A stretch of 64,000 bases of DNA from Pseudomonas fulva (GCF_023517795.1 NZ_CP082928.1:1550001-1614000); one strand, 5' to 3'; counted from the first letter of the stretch, positions 8,420-18,256 are shown. Program-made: numbers and translations. The notes: a model not told the origin generated them from the letters alone.

Positions 8420-9175
8420 TCACAAGTAATTGTTGGTCATCTCGTCGATGAAGCCGTCATTACGCATCTCGTCGAGCGCCTTCTGCAGGCGCTGCACCAC
8501 TTCGTCCGGGGTGTCCTTGTTGAGCGCCAGGTAGAGCTCCGCCTCGTTGAAACGCAGTACGGTATTGAGCCCCGTGACGCCCTCCTGCTTGGCCAGGTAA
8601 CGGCCGACCGGATCGGTGGTCGCCCACAGGTCGATCTTGCCGCTGGTGAGCTTCTTGACGTTCTCCTGGTCACGCAGCGCGTTGACCGGTGCCAGGCCCT
8701 GGCTTTCCAGGTGCTGGCTCACCGCGTCGTTCTTGTAGGCGCCGATGGTGTATTGACCGGCCTCCTTGAGGCTCTTCACGGTCACCTCGTTGCCCGGCGC
8801 CGAGAGCAGCACCCAACCGGTCTTGGCCAGCGGACCGACCCACTTGAACAGCGGCTGGCGCTCGGGGGTGAAGGTGGTGGAGAACAGCCCGTAGTTGGGC
8901 TTGTCGAGGGTCAGCTTGTAGAGGCGATCCCAGGGGAAGCGCAGGGTCAGGCTGTACTTGATGTCGGCACGCTTGAACATCTCGCGGACGATCTCGGCAT
9001 TGATGCCATCGATGCCGTCGTCACGGGCGAAGTTCTTGTCGTCCACCGCCATGTTGAATGGCGGGAAGTTCTCGGTCAGCAGTACCACCTTGTAATCGGC
9101 GGGCAGCTCGGCCCTGGCCGTGCAAGCGATCAAGGTCAGCCCGAGTAGTGCAATGGTCTTCAAACTGCTCAACAT
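8420..9175 (-). CDS. Periplasmic solute-binding protein, family 3 (orphan)
   Basis: 251 residues with a signal peptide (1-22, LIACTARAE) and an SBP_bac_3-type bilobed fold: LLTENFPPFNMAV near 32, GINAEIVREMFKRA near 58 and PDEVVQRLQKALDEM near 225. It is strongly similar along its whole length to the next upstream gene (9350-10105), so the pair is a tandem duplication. No permease or ATPase gene lies nearby. It may share a distant ABC system or act as a ligand sensor; the ligand is unknown. The stop codon lies eight bases from the REP array. Confidence 0.88.
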   Translation of the reverse strand: MLSSLKTIALLGLTLIACTARAELPADYKVVLLTENFPPFNMAVDDKNFARDDGIDGINAEIVREMFKRADIKYSLTLRFPWDRLYKLTLDKPNYGLFSTTFTPERQPLFKWVGPLAKTGWVLLSAPGNEVTVKSLKEAGQYTIGAYKNDAVSQHLESQGLAPVNALRDQENVKKLTSGKIDLWATTDPVGRYLAKQEGVTGLNTVLRFNEAELYLALNKDTPDEVVQRLQKALDEMRNDGFIDEMTNNYL

Positions 9176-9349
9176 CTGTCGTCCCCGCCACGTGGTTATG
9201 ATTATGCTTGGCGGCCTCCTGCCGAACTTCGCACCACCACCGTCCTGGCGGTGGCTGCCTTACGCACCGAATGCGCGGCAGCATGAACGCCGAATCATCG
9301 CCACGCCCGCGCCCCTCAGCGACTTGGCGTGCCCTTCGAACGCTCAGGG

Positions 9350-10105
9350 CTAAAGATAGCTGTTGAGAATGCTGTCGACGATCCCCTCAGCGCGCATCTT
9401 GTCCAGTTCCGATTGCAGCTTCTGTACCACCTCGTCCGGCACCTCCCTGTTGAGGGCCAGATACAGCTGCGCGCTGTTGAACCGCAACACGGTCTTCAGC
9501 CCGCTGACGCCTTCCTGGCGCGCCAGGTAGCGGCCTGCCGGGTCACCGGTGGCCCACAGGTCGATCTGCCCGGCCATCAGCTTCTTGGCATTCTCCTGGT
9601 CGCGCAGCGAAGTCACCGGCTGCAGGCCCTCCTTCTCGAGGTGCTCGGCGATGGCGTCGCCCTTGTAGGCGCCAATACGGTACTGTCTGGCCTGCTGCAG
9701 GTTGTTCACCACCAGCTTGCTGTCGCCGCGCGCCAGCAGCACCCAGTCGTCCGGGCCGATGGGGCCGACCCACTTGAACAGCGTCTCGCGCTCGGGCAGC
9801 CGCGCGGTCACGAACACGCCGTAGCCGGGCTTCTCGAGGGCGAGCTTGTAGATGCGATCCCAGGGAAAGCGCAGGGTCAGGCTGTACGTGATCCCGGCGC
9901 GCTTGAACATTTCACGCACCACGTCGACGGCGATGCCATCAACGTTGTCTTCCTGGGCGAAGTTCTTGCCGTTGATCGCCATGTTGTACGGCGGGAAGTT
10001 TTCCGTCAGCAACACCACGTTGTAGTTCGGGTCGATTTCGGCGCGTGCCGCCGATGCCATCAAGAGCAGGGCACTTGCCGCTGCCAACCACAGACGTTTG
10101 CACAT
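9350..10105 (-). CDS. Periplasmic solute-binding protein, family 3 (orphan paralogue)
   Basis: 251 residues with a signal peptide ending ASAARAE, then LLTENFPPYNMAI near 32, DVVREMFKRAGITYS and a C-terminal helix ending DSILNSYL. It is collinear with the 8420-9175 protein (shared features include LRFPWDR, FKWVGP, RYLA-QEGV, VLRFN). It is the upstream member of the tandem pair, 174 bases before the second copy, on the same strand as the his genes but separated from hisF by 203 bases. The lobe-2 segments differ enough (for example DDWVLLARGDSKLVV against TGWVLLSAPGNEVTV) that the two may bind different ligands. Confidence 0.88.
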   Translation of the reverse strand: MCKRLWLAAASALLLMASAARAEIDPNYNVVLLTENFPPYNMAINGKNFAQEDNVDGIAVDVVREMFKRAGITYSLTLRFPWDRIYKLALEKPGYGVFVTARLPERETLFKWVGPIGPDDWVLLARGDSKLVVNNLQQARQYRIGAYKGDAIAEHLEKEGLQPVTSLRDQENAKKLMAGQIDLWATGDPAGRYLARQEGVSGLKTVLRFNSAQLYLALNREVPDEVVQKLQSELDKMRAEGIVDSILNSYL

Positions 10106-10308
10106 GTACTGGACTACCTGTCATTCAAAGCGTTGACGGGCGGCCGGAAAGGTAGCGCCCGGCGTGACCGGGCGGCTGGGCAGAAGTGGCGAGCTAGACG
10201 CTCTTGCTTGACCCGATCCTTGTCACACGGATGCTAGCTTAGCGCCATTAGCGGGCATCCAAAAGGGCAATTGCACCAACTTGGGGGGGCAACGCCCGCA
10301 CCAGCCTC

Positions 10309-11079
10309 TCAGCGCATGACGATTCCGCGGCTGGCCATATAGGCCTTGGCCTCGGGCACGGTGTACTCGCCGAAGTGGAAGATGCTCGCCGCCAGCACCG
10401 CGGCAGCCTTGCCTTCGAGGATGCCATCGGCCAGGTGCTGCAGGTTGCCGACGCCGCCGGAAGCGATCACCGGGATGCCCACCGCCTCGCTGATGGCGCG
10501 GGTCACGCCCAGGTCGTAGCCACTCTTCACACCGTCCTGATCCATGCTGGTGAGCAGGATCTCGCCGGCACCCAGCCCTTCCATCTTCATCGCCCACTGC
10601 ACGGCATCCAGGCCGGTCGGCTTGCGGCCACCGTGGGTGAAGATTTCCCAGCGCGGTGCTTCGCCCGGGCCGGACACCTGCTTGGCGTCGATGGCCACCA
10701 CGATGCACTGCGAGCCGAAGCGCGAGGCCGCCTCGCCGACGAACTCGGGGGTGAACACCGCGGCGGTGTTGATTGACACCTTGTCGGCACCGGCGTTGAG
10801 CAGGTTGCGGATGTCCGTCACGCTGCGCACGCCGCCGCCCACGGTCAGCGGGATGAACACCTGGCTGGCCATGCGCTCGACGGTGTGCAGCGTGGTATCG
10901 CGGCCATCGACGCTGGCGGTGATGTCCAGGAAGGTGATCTCGTCGGCCCCCTGTTCGTCGTAACGACGGGCGATTTCCACCGGGTCGCCGGCATCGCGGA
11001 TGTTCTCGAACTTGACGCCCTTGACCACGCGGCCGTTGTCCACGTCCAGGCAGGGGATGATGCGTTTGGCCAATGCCAT
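10309..11079 (-). CDS. hisF: Imidazole glycerol phosphate synthase cyclase subunit HisF
   Basis: 256 residues, standard for HisF. It forms imidazole glycerol phosphate and AICAR from PRFAR using ammonia channelled from HisH. The two catalytic aspartates are in [14 protein letters not shown] (about D11) and VVAIDAKQV (about D130). Phosphate loops TVGGGVR near 82 and IASGGVGN near 225 mark the half-barrel repeats of this (beta-alpha)8 enzyme. It is the last gene of hisB-hisH-DUF2164-hisA-hisF, 89 bases after hisA. Confidence 0.97.
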   Translation of the reverse strand: MALAKRIIPCLDVDNGRVVKGVKFENIRDAGDPVEIARRYDEQGADEITFLDITASVDGRDTTLHTVERMASQVFIPLTVGGGVRSVTDIRNLLNAGADKVSINTAAVFTPEFVGEAASRFGSQCIVVAIDAKQVSGPGEAPRWEIFTHGGRKPTGLDAVQWAMKMEGLGAGEILLTSMDQDGVKSGYDLGVTRAISEAVGIPVIASGGVGNLQHLADGILEGKAAAVLAASIFHFGEYTVPEAKAYMASRGIVMR

Positions 11080-11168
11080 GCTGAAACCCTCTCTAACCGG
11101 CTGCGCCGCACATCCGCGGCGTTGCGTCTGAAGCGGCTCGCGCGCTTGGCGAGGACTTCAGAGCGTGC

Positions 11169-11906
11169 TTAATTCTTGAAGTGGTCGCAGAACGCCTGCG
11201 CCTCGGCCACGTCCAGGGTGCCTTCGTAGATCGCGCGGCCGGTGATGGCGCCGACGATGCCCGGCGAACGGGCCAGCAGCAGCTTCTCGATATCGCCCAG
11301 GTTGTGGATGCCGCCGGAAGCGATCACCGGGATGCGGCTGGCCGCGGCCAGGGCGGCGGTGGCTTCGACGTTGCAGCCCTGCATCATGCCGTCCTTGGCG
11401 ATGTCGGTGTAGACGATCGCCGAGACGCCATCGGCCTCGAAACGTTTGGCCAGGTCGGTGGCCTGCACGCTGCTGACTTCAGCCCAGCCGTCGGTGGCGA
11501 CGAAGCCGTCCTTGGCGTCCAGGCCGACGATGACCTTGCCCGGGAAGGCCTTGCAGGCATCGGTGACGAACTGCGGATCCTTCACCGCCTTGGTGCCGAT
11601 GATCACGTAGCTGACGCCGGCCTTGACGTAGTGTTCGATGGTCTCCAGCGAGCGGATGCCGCCGCCGATCTGGATCGGCAGGTTCGGGTAGCGCCTGGCG
11701 ATGGCGGTGACCACCTCGCCATTGACCGGCTGGCCTTCGAAGGCGCCATTGAGGTCGACCAGGTGCAGACGGCGGCAGCCGCCCTCGACCCACTTGGCGG
11801 CCATGCTCACCGGGTCATCGGAGAACACCGTGGAATCTTCCATGCGGCCCTGGCGCAGACGCACGCAGGCGCCGTCCTTGAGGTCGATAGCGGGAATAAT
11901 CAGCAT
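11169..11906 (-). CDS. hisA: Phosphoribosylformimino-5-aminoimidazole carboxamide ribotide isomerase HisA
   Basis: 245 residues. HisA opens the ribose of ProFAR to give PRFAR, the HisF substrate. The catalytic Asp is in [12 protein letters not shown] (D8), with IGGGIRS near 80, [10 protein letters not shown] (second Asp near 130), and IASGGI near 200. I chose ATG 11906 over the in-frame GTG at 11915 because AGG lies eight bases before the ATG and because the family N-terminus is MLIIPAIDL. Confidence 0.97.
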   Translation of the reverse strand: MLIIPAIDLKDGACVRLRQGRMEDSTVFSDDPVSMAAKWVEGGCRRLHLVDLNGAFEGQPVNGEVVTAIARRYPNLPIQIGGGIRSLETIEHYVKAGVSYVIIGTKAVKDPQFVTDACKAFPGKVIVGLDAKDGFVATDGWAEVSSVQATDLAKRFEADGVSAIVYTDIAKDGMMQGCNVEATAALAAASRIPVIASGGIHNLGDIEKLLLARSPGIVGAITGRAIYEGTLDVAEAQAFCDHFKN

Positions 11907-11945
11907 CTGCAGCACCTTGTCTAGTTCAGCCGGCGTGCGCCGGGA

Positions 11946-12200
11946 TCAATCTTTCTCGAGCGCCCACAGATCGACTTCGAGGCTTTCGAAGCGCTCGCGC
12001 AGCAAACTGTGTGCATCGGTGATCGCTCGGTTGTAGTAGTGCGGGGCGATATCGCGGCCGAACAGTTCGAGCAGCTCCAGCACCTCGAAAGAGCCCAGTT
12101 CCAACTCGAAACGCTCGCCTAGAAAGCGCTGCAGCTTGTGCACCGCATCGCTTTCCTGCTCGGGCGTGAGCGTCAGGATCGGGCTCTTGAGCCGGGCCAT
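11946..12200 (-). CDS. DUF2164 family protein encoded inside the his operon
   Basis: 84 residues, no membrane segment. The core matches DUF2164 as I remember it: an N-terminal LTPEQESDAVHKLQRFLGE helix, a Glu-rich LELGSFEVLELLELF helix near 35 and the signature PHYYNRAITDA near 54. Its ATG directly abuts the hisH stop codon (TAG-ATG), so it is surely co-transcribed and probably translationally coupled with hisH. The function is unknown, and nothing in the sequence suggests catalysis. Confidence 0.85.
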   Translation of the reverse strand: MARLKSPILTLTPEQESDAVHKLQRFLGERFELELGSFEVLELLELFGRDIAPHYYNRAITDAHSLLRERFESLEVDLWALEKD

Positions 12201-12839
12201 CTACCAGCGGCCATCCCAGGCGGCGAAGTTCTGCAGCAGCTGCAGGCCGTGGGTGTGGCTCTTCTCCGGGTGGAACTGCACGGCGAACCGCGGGCCGTCG
12301 GCCAGGGCCGCGGCGAAGTCCTTGCCATAATGGCCACGGCCGACCACCTGTTGCGCCTTGGCCGCCTCGATGTAGTAACTGTGCACGAAGTAGAAACGCG
12401 CCTGCTCGGGGATGTTGTGCCACAGCGGATGCTTGACCGCCTGGCTCACCTCGTTCCAGCCCATATGGGGGACTTTCAGCGGCTCGCCGTCCTCGACCAT
12501 GTCCTTGCCGAAGAAGCGCACCTGGCCGGGGAACAGGCCGATGCAGTCGACCCCGTCGTTCTCCTCGCTGCGCTCGAGCAATGCCTGCATGCCCACGCAG
12601 ATACCGAGAAACGGGCGATCCTGGCTGACTTCGCGTACCAGATCGTCGAAACCCAGGCGGCGGATCTCGGCCATGCAGTCGCGGATCGCGCCGACGCCGG
12701 GAAACACCACGCGATCGGCCTCGCGGATCACCTGGGCATCGCTGGTAACCAGCACGCGACCAGCGCCCACGTGCTCGAGGGCCTTGGACACCGAATGCAG
12801 GTTGCCCATGCCGTAGTCGATGACGGCTACCGTCTGCAT
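12201..12839 (-). CDS. hisH: Imidazole glycerol phosphate synthase glutamine amidotransferase HisH
   Basis: 212 residues, class I glutamine amidotransferase. It hydrolyses glutamine and passes ammonia to HisF. The oxyanion strand is [13 protein letters not shown], the nucleophilic Cys is in [12 protein letters not shown] near 85, and the His-Glu pair is in [11 protein letters not shown] near 193. Its ATG overlaps the hisB stop by one base (TGATG), which indicates coupled translation. Confidence 0.97.
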   Translation of the reverse strand: MQTVAVIDYGMGNLHSVSKALEHVGAGRVLVTSDAQVIREADRVVFPGVGAIRDCMAEIRRLGFDDLVREVSQDRPFLGICVGMQALLERSEENDGVDCIGLFPGQVRFFGKDMVEDGEPLKVPHMGWNEVSQAVKHPLWHNIPEQARFYFVHSYYIEAAKAQQVVGRGHYGKDFAAALADGPRFAVQFHPEKSHTHGLQLLQNFAAWDGRW

Positions 12840-13432
12840 CAGAGCACGCCCTTGGTCGACGGCATCTGCCCGGCCATGCGCGGGTCGAGTTCGACCGCCA
12901 TGCGCAGGGCGCGACCGAAGGCCTTGAACACGGTCTCGATCTGGTGGTGGGTGTTCACCCCACGCAGGTTGTCGATATGCAGGCTGACCTGGGCGTGGTT
13001 GACGAAGCCCTGGAAGAATTCCTGGAACAGGTCGACGTCGAAGCCGCCAACCACCGCACGGGTGAAGGGTACGTGCATCTGCAGGCCGGGGCGACCGGAG
13101 AAATCGATCACCACGCGCGACAGCGCTTCGTCCAGCGGCACGTAGGAGTGGCCGTAACGGGTCATGCCCTTCTTGTCGCCGACGGCCTTGGCGAAGGCCT
13201 GGCCGAGAGTGATGCCGACGTCTTCGACGGTGTGGTGATCGTCGATGTGCAGGTCGCCCTTGCAGTAGATGTCCAGGTCGATCAGGCCGTGGCGGGCGAT
13301 CTGCTCGAGCATGTGCTCGAAGAACGGTACGCCGGTATCGAAGCCGGCCTTGCCGCTGCCATCCAGATTGATCGAGACCTTGATCTGGGTCTCCAGGGTA
13401 TTGCGCTCGACGGATGCCGTACGTTCGGCCAT
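12839..13432 (-). CDS. hisB: Imidazoleglycerol-phosphate dehydratase HisB
   Basis: 197 residues, the monofunctional dehydratase without the phosphatase domain found in enteric bacteria. Metal-binding histidine motifs are DDHHTVED near 65 and NTHHQIE near 165, with the family-typical end [11 protein letters not shown]. The start [16 protein letters not shown] at 13432 has GGAG ten bases upstream and matches the family N-terminus; a 13-residue extension to 13471 is not needed. It is the first gene of the his cluster. I saw no His-codon leader peptide upstream. Confidence 0.96.
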   Translation of the reverse strand: MAERTASVERNTLETQIKVSINLDGSGKAGFDTGVPFFEHMLEQIARHGLIDLDIYCKGDLHIDDHHTVEDVGITLGQAFAKAVGDKKGMTRYGHSYVPLDEALSRVVIDFSGRPGLQMHVPFTRAVVGGFDVDLFQEFFQGFVNHAQVSLHIDNLRGVNTHHQIETVFKAFGRALRMAVELDPRMAGQMPSTKGVL

Positions 13433-13584
13433 CACCTGCTCCACAAAATCGTTGGGCGAAAGGGCGAACATTATAGGCTGATAAGCGGCAAAGCTATAAA
13501 GCCGTCCGGCAAAAATGCCGCGAAGGCACGAGCTGCACTAAAACGCGGCAAGACGCTCGCCCCTGCGCCGCCGAATCGCAGGCA

Positions 13585-13619
13585 TAAAAAATCCCGCTGA
13601 CGCAGGGCGTCAGCGGGAT
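13585..13619 (-). terminator. Rho-independent terminator of the MFS transporter gene
   Basis: Perfect 13-bp stem (atcccgctgacgc / gcgtcagcgggat) with a three-base loop. On the minus strand it is followed by TTTTTTATG, so it ends transcripts from the MFS gene before hisB. Confidence 0.92.
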
Positions 13620-13651
13620 CTTAATGTGACTCACGATATCGCGAGCTAGAG

Positions 13652-13732
13652 CCCTGCAAGGCAAAAACAGGCGAGGAAGCGGAATGTACTTTTGTACATG
13701 AGCATTCCGAGCCTGTTTTTAACGCCGCAGGG
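13652..13732. repeat. Long imperfect palindrome downstream of the MFS gene
   Basis: Nested inverted arms: ccctgc (13652) with gcaggg, aaaaacaggc (13663) with gcctgttttt (13711), and ggaatgtac (13681) with gtacat plus gcattcc around tttt. It could form a cruciform or a long hairpin between the MFS stop codon and its terminator. Similar elements occur between genes in other pseudomonads as far as I remember, so it is probably a dispersed repeat. Confidence 0.7.
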
Positions 13733-13753
13733 CCGACGCGCAGCAGATCGTGT

Positions 13754-15412
13754 TTACTGGAACAGTACGGCAGTCTTCTGCAGAGTGATCCAGACACCCC
13801 AGGCCAGCGGCAGACCCACGGCCAGCCAGGCAGCGATCACCAGCGGCTTGCTCGACGGATCGGCAGCCCACTCCAGTTCGGTAGCGGACGGCTTGGATTT
13901 CTCGCCATGGGCGCGCTCAGCGGCCAGTTCAGCTTCGGTCATGAAGTACTTGGGATCCACAGGGCGGACCAGCAGGTTGCAGATGAAGCCCAGCACCAGC
14001 AGGCCAGCGAGGATGTACAGGGTGATGTCATAGGCGGCAGCGCGCTCGACGCCGATGCTCAACTGATACTCACGCAGGTAGTTGACCAGCACCGGGCCCA
14101 GCACGCCGGCGAAGGCCCAGGCGGTCAGCAGGCGACCGTGGATCGCACCGACCATCTGGGTGCCGAACAGGTCGGCCAGGTAAGCCGGAACGGTCGCGAA
14201 ACCGCCGCCGTACATGGACAGGATCAGGCAGAAGGCGAACACGAACAGCGCGATGCTGCCCAGGTGACCGGTCCACGGAACCAGCGCGTACAGGGTGAAG
14301 CCCAGCGCGAAGAACACGAAGTAGGTCGCCTTGCGGCCGATCAGGTCGGAGAACGATGCCCAGAAAAAGCGGCCACCGATGTTGAACAGGCTCAGCAGGC
14401 CGGTGAAGCCGGCGGCAATGGCGGCGATCTGGCCCAGCTGTGCAGCATTCAGTTCACTGAATGGCACGTTCAGGCCGATCAGCTTGCCACCGAAGACTTC
14501 CTGCAGCATGGGCGAGGCCATGCCGATGATGCCGATACCAGCCGATACGTTCAGGCACAGTACCGCCCAGACCAGCCAGAATTGCGGGGTTTTCCACGCG
14601 GTGTTCACGTGGACGTGGCCCTTGGTGATCATCGCGTTGTTGGCCTTGGCAGCCGGAGCGACCCAGCCAGCAGGCTTCCAGCCGGTTGGCGGGACGCGGT
14701 AGGCCAGTGCGCCACCGACCATAAAGATGAAGTAGATCACCGCCATGACCACGAAGCTCTGCCATACGCCGACGCTGGTTTCACTGGCGAAATGGCCCAT
14801 CAGCGCTGCCGCCAGGGGAGCACCGACCATCGCGCCGCCACCGAAGCCCATGATGGCCATACCGGTCGCCATGCCGCGCTTGTCCGGGAACCACTTGATC
14901 AGCGTCGATACCGGGGAGATGTAGCCCAGGCCCAGACCGATACCACCGATCACACCGGAGCCGACCCACATCAGCCAGATCTGGTGGGTATAGATACCCA
15001 GCGCGGAGATCAGCAGACCACCACACCAGCACACCGCCGAAACCAGGCCAGCCTTACGCGGGCCTGCGTGTTCCAGCCAGCCACCCCATACGGCAGCCGC
15101 GCAACCCAGGAACACGAAGAACAGGGTGTAGATCCAGCCCAGCATGGAGATCTGCCAGTCGCAGTTGCTGGCGAAGATCTGCTCGAAGAAACCGATGTCC
15201 GGTGCACACGCCACTGGCGCGGTGATACCGATGGCCTTGGACAGCGGCAGCCAGAATACGGAGAACCCGTAGGCCATGCCGATGCACAGGTGGATGGCGA
15301 GAGCAGCTGGCGGAACCAGCCAGCGGTTGAAACCGGGCTTGGCGATGATGCGTTCCTTGGACAGGAAAGCAGGCGTCGCCGAAGCACCGTTTTGCACGGT
15401 GGCGTCAGTCAT
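13754..15412 (-). CDS. MFS transporter, oxalate/formate antiporter (OFA) family
   Basis: 552 residues with about 12 hydrophobic segments, beginning LVPPAALAIHLCIGMAYGFSV (about 31-51), which is the OFA/OxlT-type first helix. Loop 2-3 has the MFS-type LEHAGPRKAG, and WFPDKRGMATGMAIMGFGGG near 175 is the usual family segment. The protein is longer than bacterial OxlT because of an insert between helices 2 and 3 and a hydrophilic tail (about 495-525, ERAHGEKSKPSATEL). It probably exchanges or imports a small mono- or dicarboxylate; the substrate is not visible. It is monocistronic, with a strong terminator. Confidence 0.88.
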   Translation of the reverse strand: MTDATVQNGASATPAFLSKERIIAKPGFNRWLVPPAALAIHLCIGMAYGFSVFWLPLSKAIGITAPVACAPDIGFFEQIFASNCDWQISMLGWIYTLFFVFLGCAAAVWGGWLEHAGPRKAGLVSAVCWCGGLLISALGIYTHQIWLMWVGSGVIGGIGLGLGYISPVSTLIKWFPDKRGMATGMAIMGFGGGAMVGAPLAAALMGHFASETSVGVWQSFVVMAVIYFIFMVGGALAYRVPPTGWKPAGWVAPAAKANNAMITKGHVHVNTAWKTPQFWLVWAVLCLNVSAGIGIIGMASPMLQEVFGGKLIGLNVPFSELNAAQLGQIAAIAAGFTGLLSLFNIGGRFFWASFSDLIGRKATYFVFFALGFTLYALVPWTGHLGSIALFVFAFCLILSMYGGGFATVPAYLADLFGTQMVGAIHGRLLTAWAFAGVLGPVLVNYLREYQLSIGVERAAAYDITLYILAGLLVLGFICNLLVRPVDPKYFMTEAELAAERAHGEKSKPSATELEWAADPSSKPLVIAAWLAVGLPLAWGVWITLQKTAVLFQ

Positions 15413-16024
15413 GTTTTCTTCTCTGATTAGGTTGGCAAACAGGTAATTACTGGCGAAACCTCGGTGGAGGCGTCGCCAAACAACGAGTAAGTACGGGGAG
15501 AATCCATTCGCTCTAGCTGGTCGCTAGCTCCCCCGTGGCATTGTGTCACATCGCCATGGCTGCTTTGCAACTATCCAAACGATACTTTGCGGGCCTACGG
15601 CACCTTTCTCGGCATTGATTGGGTCTTTTATCGACGGCCGGTAGAAAAATTGGCGCCAAAATACACACCCATCAATAACTCGCTGCGGCGCAACAGTACC
15701 GAGCGCGGGTGACAGTTCGATTGCGAAAGGCAGGCACGGCGAAATCGGCACTTGCGCTGCAGCACAGCCAGGCCTCTGCTTCGCACCCGCCTCATTGCCC
15801 TGCCGCTGCGTGAGCGCCGCCAGGCGCGCGCAAGGGCAACGCTGCACGATTCGCTGCCGTAAATCTCGACGACTGATGGTCTACCAGCACGGCTACCGCG
15901 GCTCGGCACCTCGGCCAATGGCCGTCTGACCGACCACCGGCATCTGCCACCGCCCTTAACCCTGGGTGCGCCATGGGCGTTATACTCGCGGATTCAAATT
16001 CTCGTCACTGCATAGGACTCGTCC
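15413..16024. other. 612-bp intergenic region between divergent MFS and asmA genes
   Basis: It carries the promoters of both neighbours. The half near the MFS start is relatively AT-rich (for example ccaaaatacacacccatcaataact near 15657). I could not assign boxes with confidence. Two short minus-strand open frames (107 and 96 codons) lack family features and a clear ribosome binding site. Confidence 0.5.
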
Positions 16025-18256
16025 ATGAAAGCGCTCGGCAAAATCCTGGGTCTGTTCTTCCTCGGACTGCTGCTGATCATCGTGGCGTTGGGCTTTGCCC
16101 TGACTCACCTGTTCGACCCCAACGATTACAAGGACGAAATCCGCCAGCTGGCGCGGGACAAGGCCAACCTCGAGCTGACCCTCAACGGTGATATCGGCTG
16201 GAGCCTGTTCCCCTGGCTGGGCCTGGAGCTGACCGACGCCACGCTGGCCAGCGCCAGCACGCCGGACAAGCCGTTCGCCAACCTGCGCCTGCTCGGCCTG
16301 TCGGTGCGCGTGCTGCCGCTGCTGCGCAAGGAAGTGCAGATGAGCGACATCCGCGTCGACGGTCTGAACCTCGACCTGCAGCGCGACGAGAACGGCCATG
16401 GCAACTGGGAAGACGTCGGCCGCCCGGCCGCCAAGCCAGGCGAAACGCCAGCCGAGCAGACTGCCGGCAGTGATGCGCCGTCGTCGCCAAACGAGCCGGT
16501 TCAGGAAAGCGGCGGCCAGCCGATCAAGCTGGATATCGACAGCCTGATCGTCAACGGTGCCCGGGTGGACTACCGCGACGCCCAGAAGGGCCAGCAATTC
16601 AGCGCCGAGAGCATCCAGCTCACCACGGGTGCGATCCGCGAAGGTGCCGGCGTGCCGATCAAGCTCAGTGCGTTCTTTGGCAGCAACCAGCCGGTGATGC
16701 GTGCGCGCACCGAACTGCAGGGCGAGCTGCGCTTCGACCGTGCCCTCAAGCGCTACCAGCTCGAAGACGCGCGCCTGTCCGGCGAGGCGTCCGGCGAGCC
16801 GTTCAATGGCCAAACGCTCACCTACGCCGCCCAGGGCCAGCTGCTGGTCGACCTGGCGGCCCAGGTCGCCGAATGGAATGGTCTCAAGCTGTCCGCCAAC
16901 CAGCTGCGCGCCCTCGGTGAAGTGAAGGTGCGTGACCTGCAGAGCGAGCCCAAGCTGTCCGGTGGCCTGTCCGTGGCGCCGGTCAACCTGCGCGAGTTCC
17001 TCGCCAGCCTTGGCCAGAAGCTGCCGCCGATGAGCGACGAGAAAACTCTGGCGCAATTCGAGCTGGTCACCCAGCTGGGCGGTACCGCCAACAGCCTGTC
17101 GCTGGACGAATTGACCCTCAAGCTCGACGACAGCACCTTCACCGGCAGGCTTGCCGTGGCCGATTTCGCCAAGCAGGCGCTGCGTGTGCAGCTCAAGGGC
17201 GACAAGCTCGACCTCGACCGCTACCTGCCGCCCGCGAGCAAGGACAAGAAGGACGCCGACTCGGCGCGCAAGGCCGAGGTGCGTGAAACCGTCGCCAACG
17301 CTGGTCAGGCCGGCACCACGCCGGTGCCCAACGCACCGACCCAGCAAGCCTGGAGTTCCAGCGAGGTGCTGCCGATTCCGGCCCTGCGCAAACTCGACAT
17401 GCAGGCCAACCTGGCCCTCGGCCAGCTGACCCTGCAAAAGCAGGCGTTCAGTGACGTCAGCCTCAAGGCTCGCAGCCAGGGCGGCGCGCTGAACCTGGAA
17501 GAGCTGCGCGGCAAACTCGGCAACGGCAGCTTCGCCATCAAGGCCGATGCCGACGTGCGCCCTGCCGTGCCGGTACTCAGCCTGCACACTCAACTGAGCG
17601 GCATACCGGTGGAGCCCTTCCTCAAGGACGAACAGCGCCCATCGCCCCTCAAGGGCCTGCTCGACCTGACCAGCGAACTGACCACCAGCGGTAACAGCCA
17701 GAAGGCCTGGATCGATGCCCTCAACGGCACGGCCAGCTTCATGCTCAAGGATGGCGTGCTGGTCGACGCCAACCTGGAGCAGCAACTGTGCCGCGGCATC
17801 TCCACCCTCAACCGCAAGCAGCTGAGTGGCGAACCACGCAGCAAGGACACCCCTTTCGAGCGCCTGCAGGGCAGCCTGAGCATCCGCAACGGCGTGGCCA
17901 ACAACCCTGACCTGCAGGCCCGCATCCCTGGCCTGAGCGTGGCCGGCAACGGTGACGTCGACCTGCGCGTGCTGGGCCTGGACTACCGCGTCGGCATCAC
18001 CATCGAGGGCGACCAGCGCGAAATGCCGGACCCGGCCTGCGAGGTCAACCGCCGCTACGTCGGCATCGCCTGGCCGCTGCACTGCCGCGGCCCGCTGGAA
18101 TTGGGCGCCAAGGCCTGCCGCCTGGATCAGGAAGGCATGGGCAAGGTGGCCGCCAAGCTGGCCGGCGATCGCATCAACGAGAAGCTCGAAGAGAAGCTCG
18201 GCGACAAGGTCAGCCCGGAACTCAAAGACGCACTCAAGGGCCTGTTCAACCGATGA
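16025..18256 (+). CDS. asmA: AsmA family protein
   Basis: 743 residues. An N-terminal transmembrane anchor (about 7-27, ILGLFFLGLLLIIVALGFAL) is followed by FDPNDYKDEI and a large periplasmic region. An AsmA-typical N-domain (NGDIGWSLFPWLGLELTDATL near 54) is followed by a Pro/Ser/Glu-rich linker (about 135-160), beta-repeat chorein-like segments, and the C-terminal AsmA_2 domain (LNGTASFMLKDGVLVDANL near 565). AsmA-like proteins bridge the periplasm and are linked to phospholipid transport and outer-membrane integrity. The mutY ATG overlaps the stop by four bases (ATGA). Confidence 0.92.
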   Translation: MKALGKILGLFFLGLLLIIVALGFALTHLFDPNDYKDEIRQLARDKANLELTLNGDIGWSLFPWLGLELTDATLASASTPDKPFANLRLLGLSVRVLPLLRKEVQMSDIRVDGLNLDLQRDENGHGNWEDVGRPAAKPGETPAEQTAGSDAPSSPNEPVQESGGQPIKLDIDSLIVNGARVDYRDAQKGQQFSAESIQLTTGAIREGAGVPIKLSAFFGSNQPVMRARTELQGELRFDRALKRYQLEDARLSGEASGEPFNGQTLTYAAQGQLLVDLAAQVAEWNGLKLSANQLRALGEVKVRDLQSEPKLSGGLSVAPVNLREFLASLGQKLPPMSDEKTLAQFELVTQLGGTANSLSLDELTLKLDDSTFTGRLAVADFAKQALRVQLKGDKLDLDRYLPPASKDKKDADSARKAEVRETVANAGQAGTTPVPNAPTQQAWSSSEVLPIPALRKLDMQANLALGQLTLQKQAFSDVSLKARSQGGALNLEELRGKLGNGSFAIKADADVRPAVPVLSLHTQLSGIPVEPFLKDEQRPSPLKGLLDLTSELTTSGNSQKAWIDALNGTASFMLKDGVLVDANLEQQLCRGISTLNRKQLSGEPRSKDTPFERLQGSLSIRNGVANNPDLQARIPGLSVAGNGDVDLRVLGLDYRVGITIEGDQREMPDPACEVNRRYVGIAWPLHCRGPLELGAKACRLDQEGMGKVAAKLAGDRINEKLEEKLGDKVSPELKDALKGLFNR

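Noticed and set aside
13433..13580. Histidine leader peptide/attenuator before hisB
   Set aside because: No run of His codons or competing hairpins is visible.
15524..15918. Small genes between the MFS transporter and asmA
   Set aside because: Two minus-strand frames have biased Arg/Cys-rich translations, no Shine-Dalgarno sequence and no recognisable domain.
15980..18082. 700-codon open frame antisense to asmA
   Set aside because: Gln/Ala/Val-rich composition and exact shadowing of asmA; no start signal or family match.
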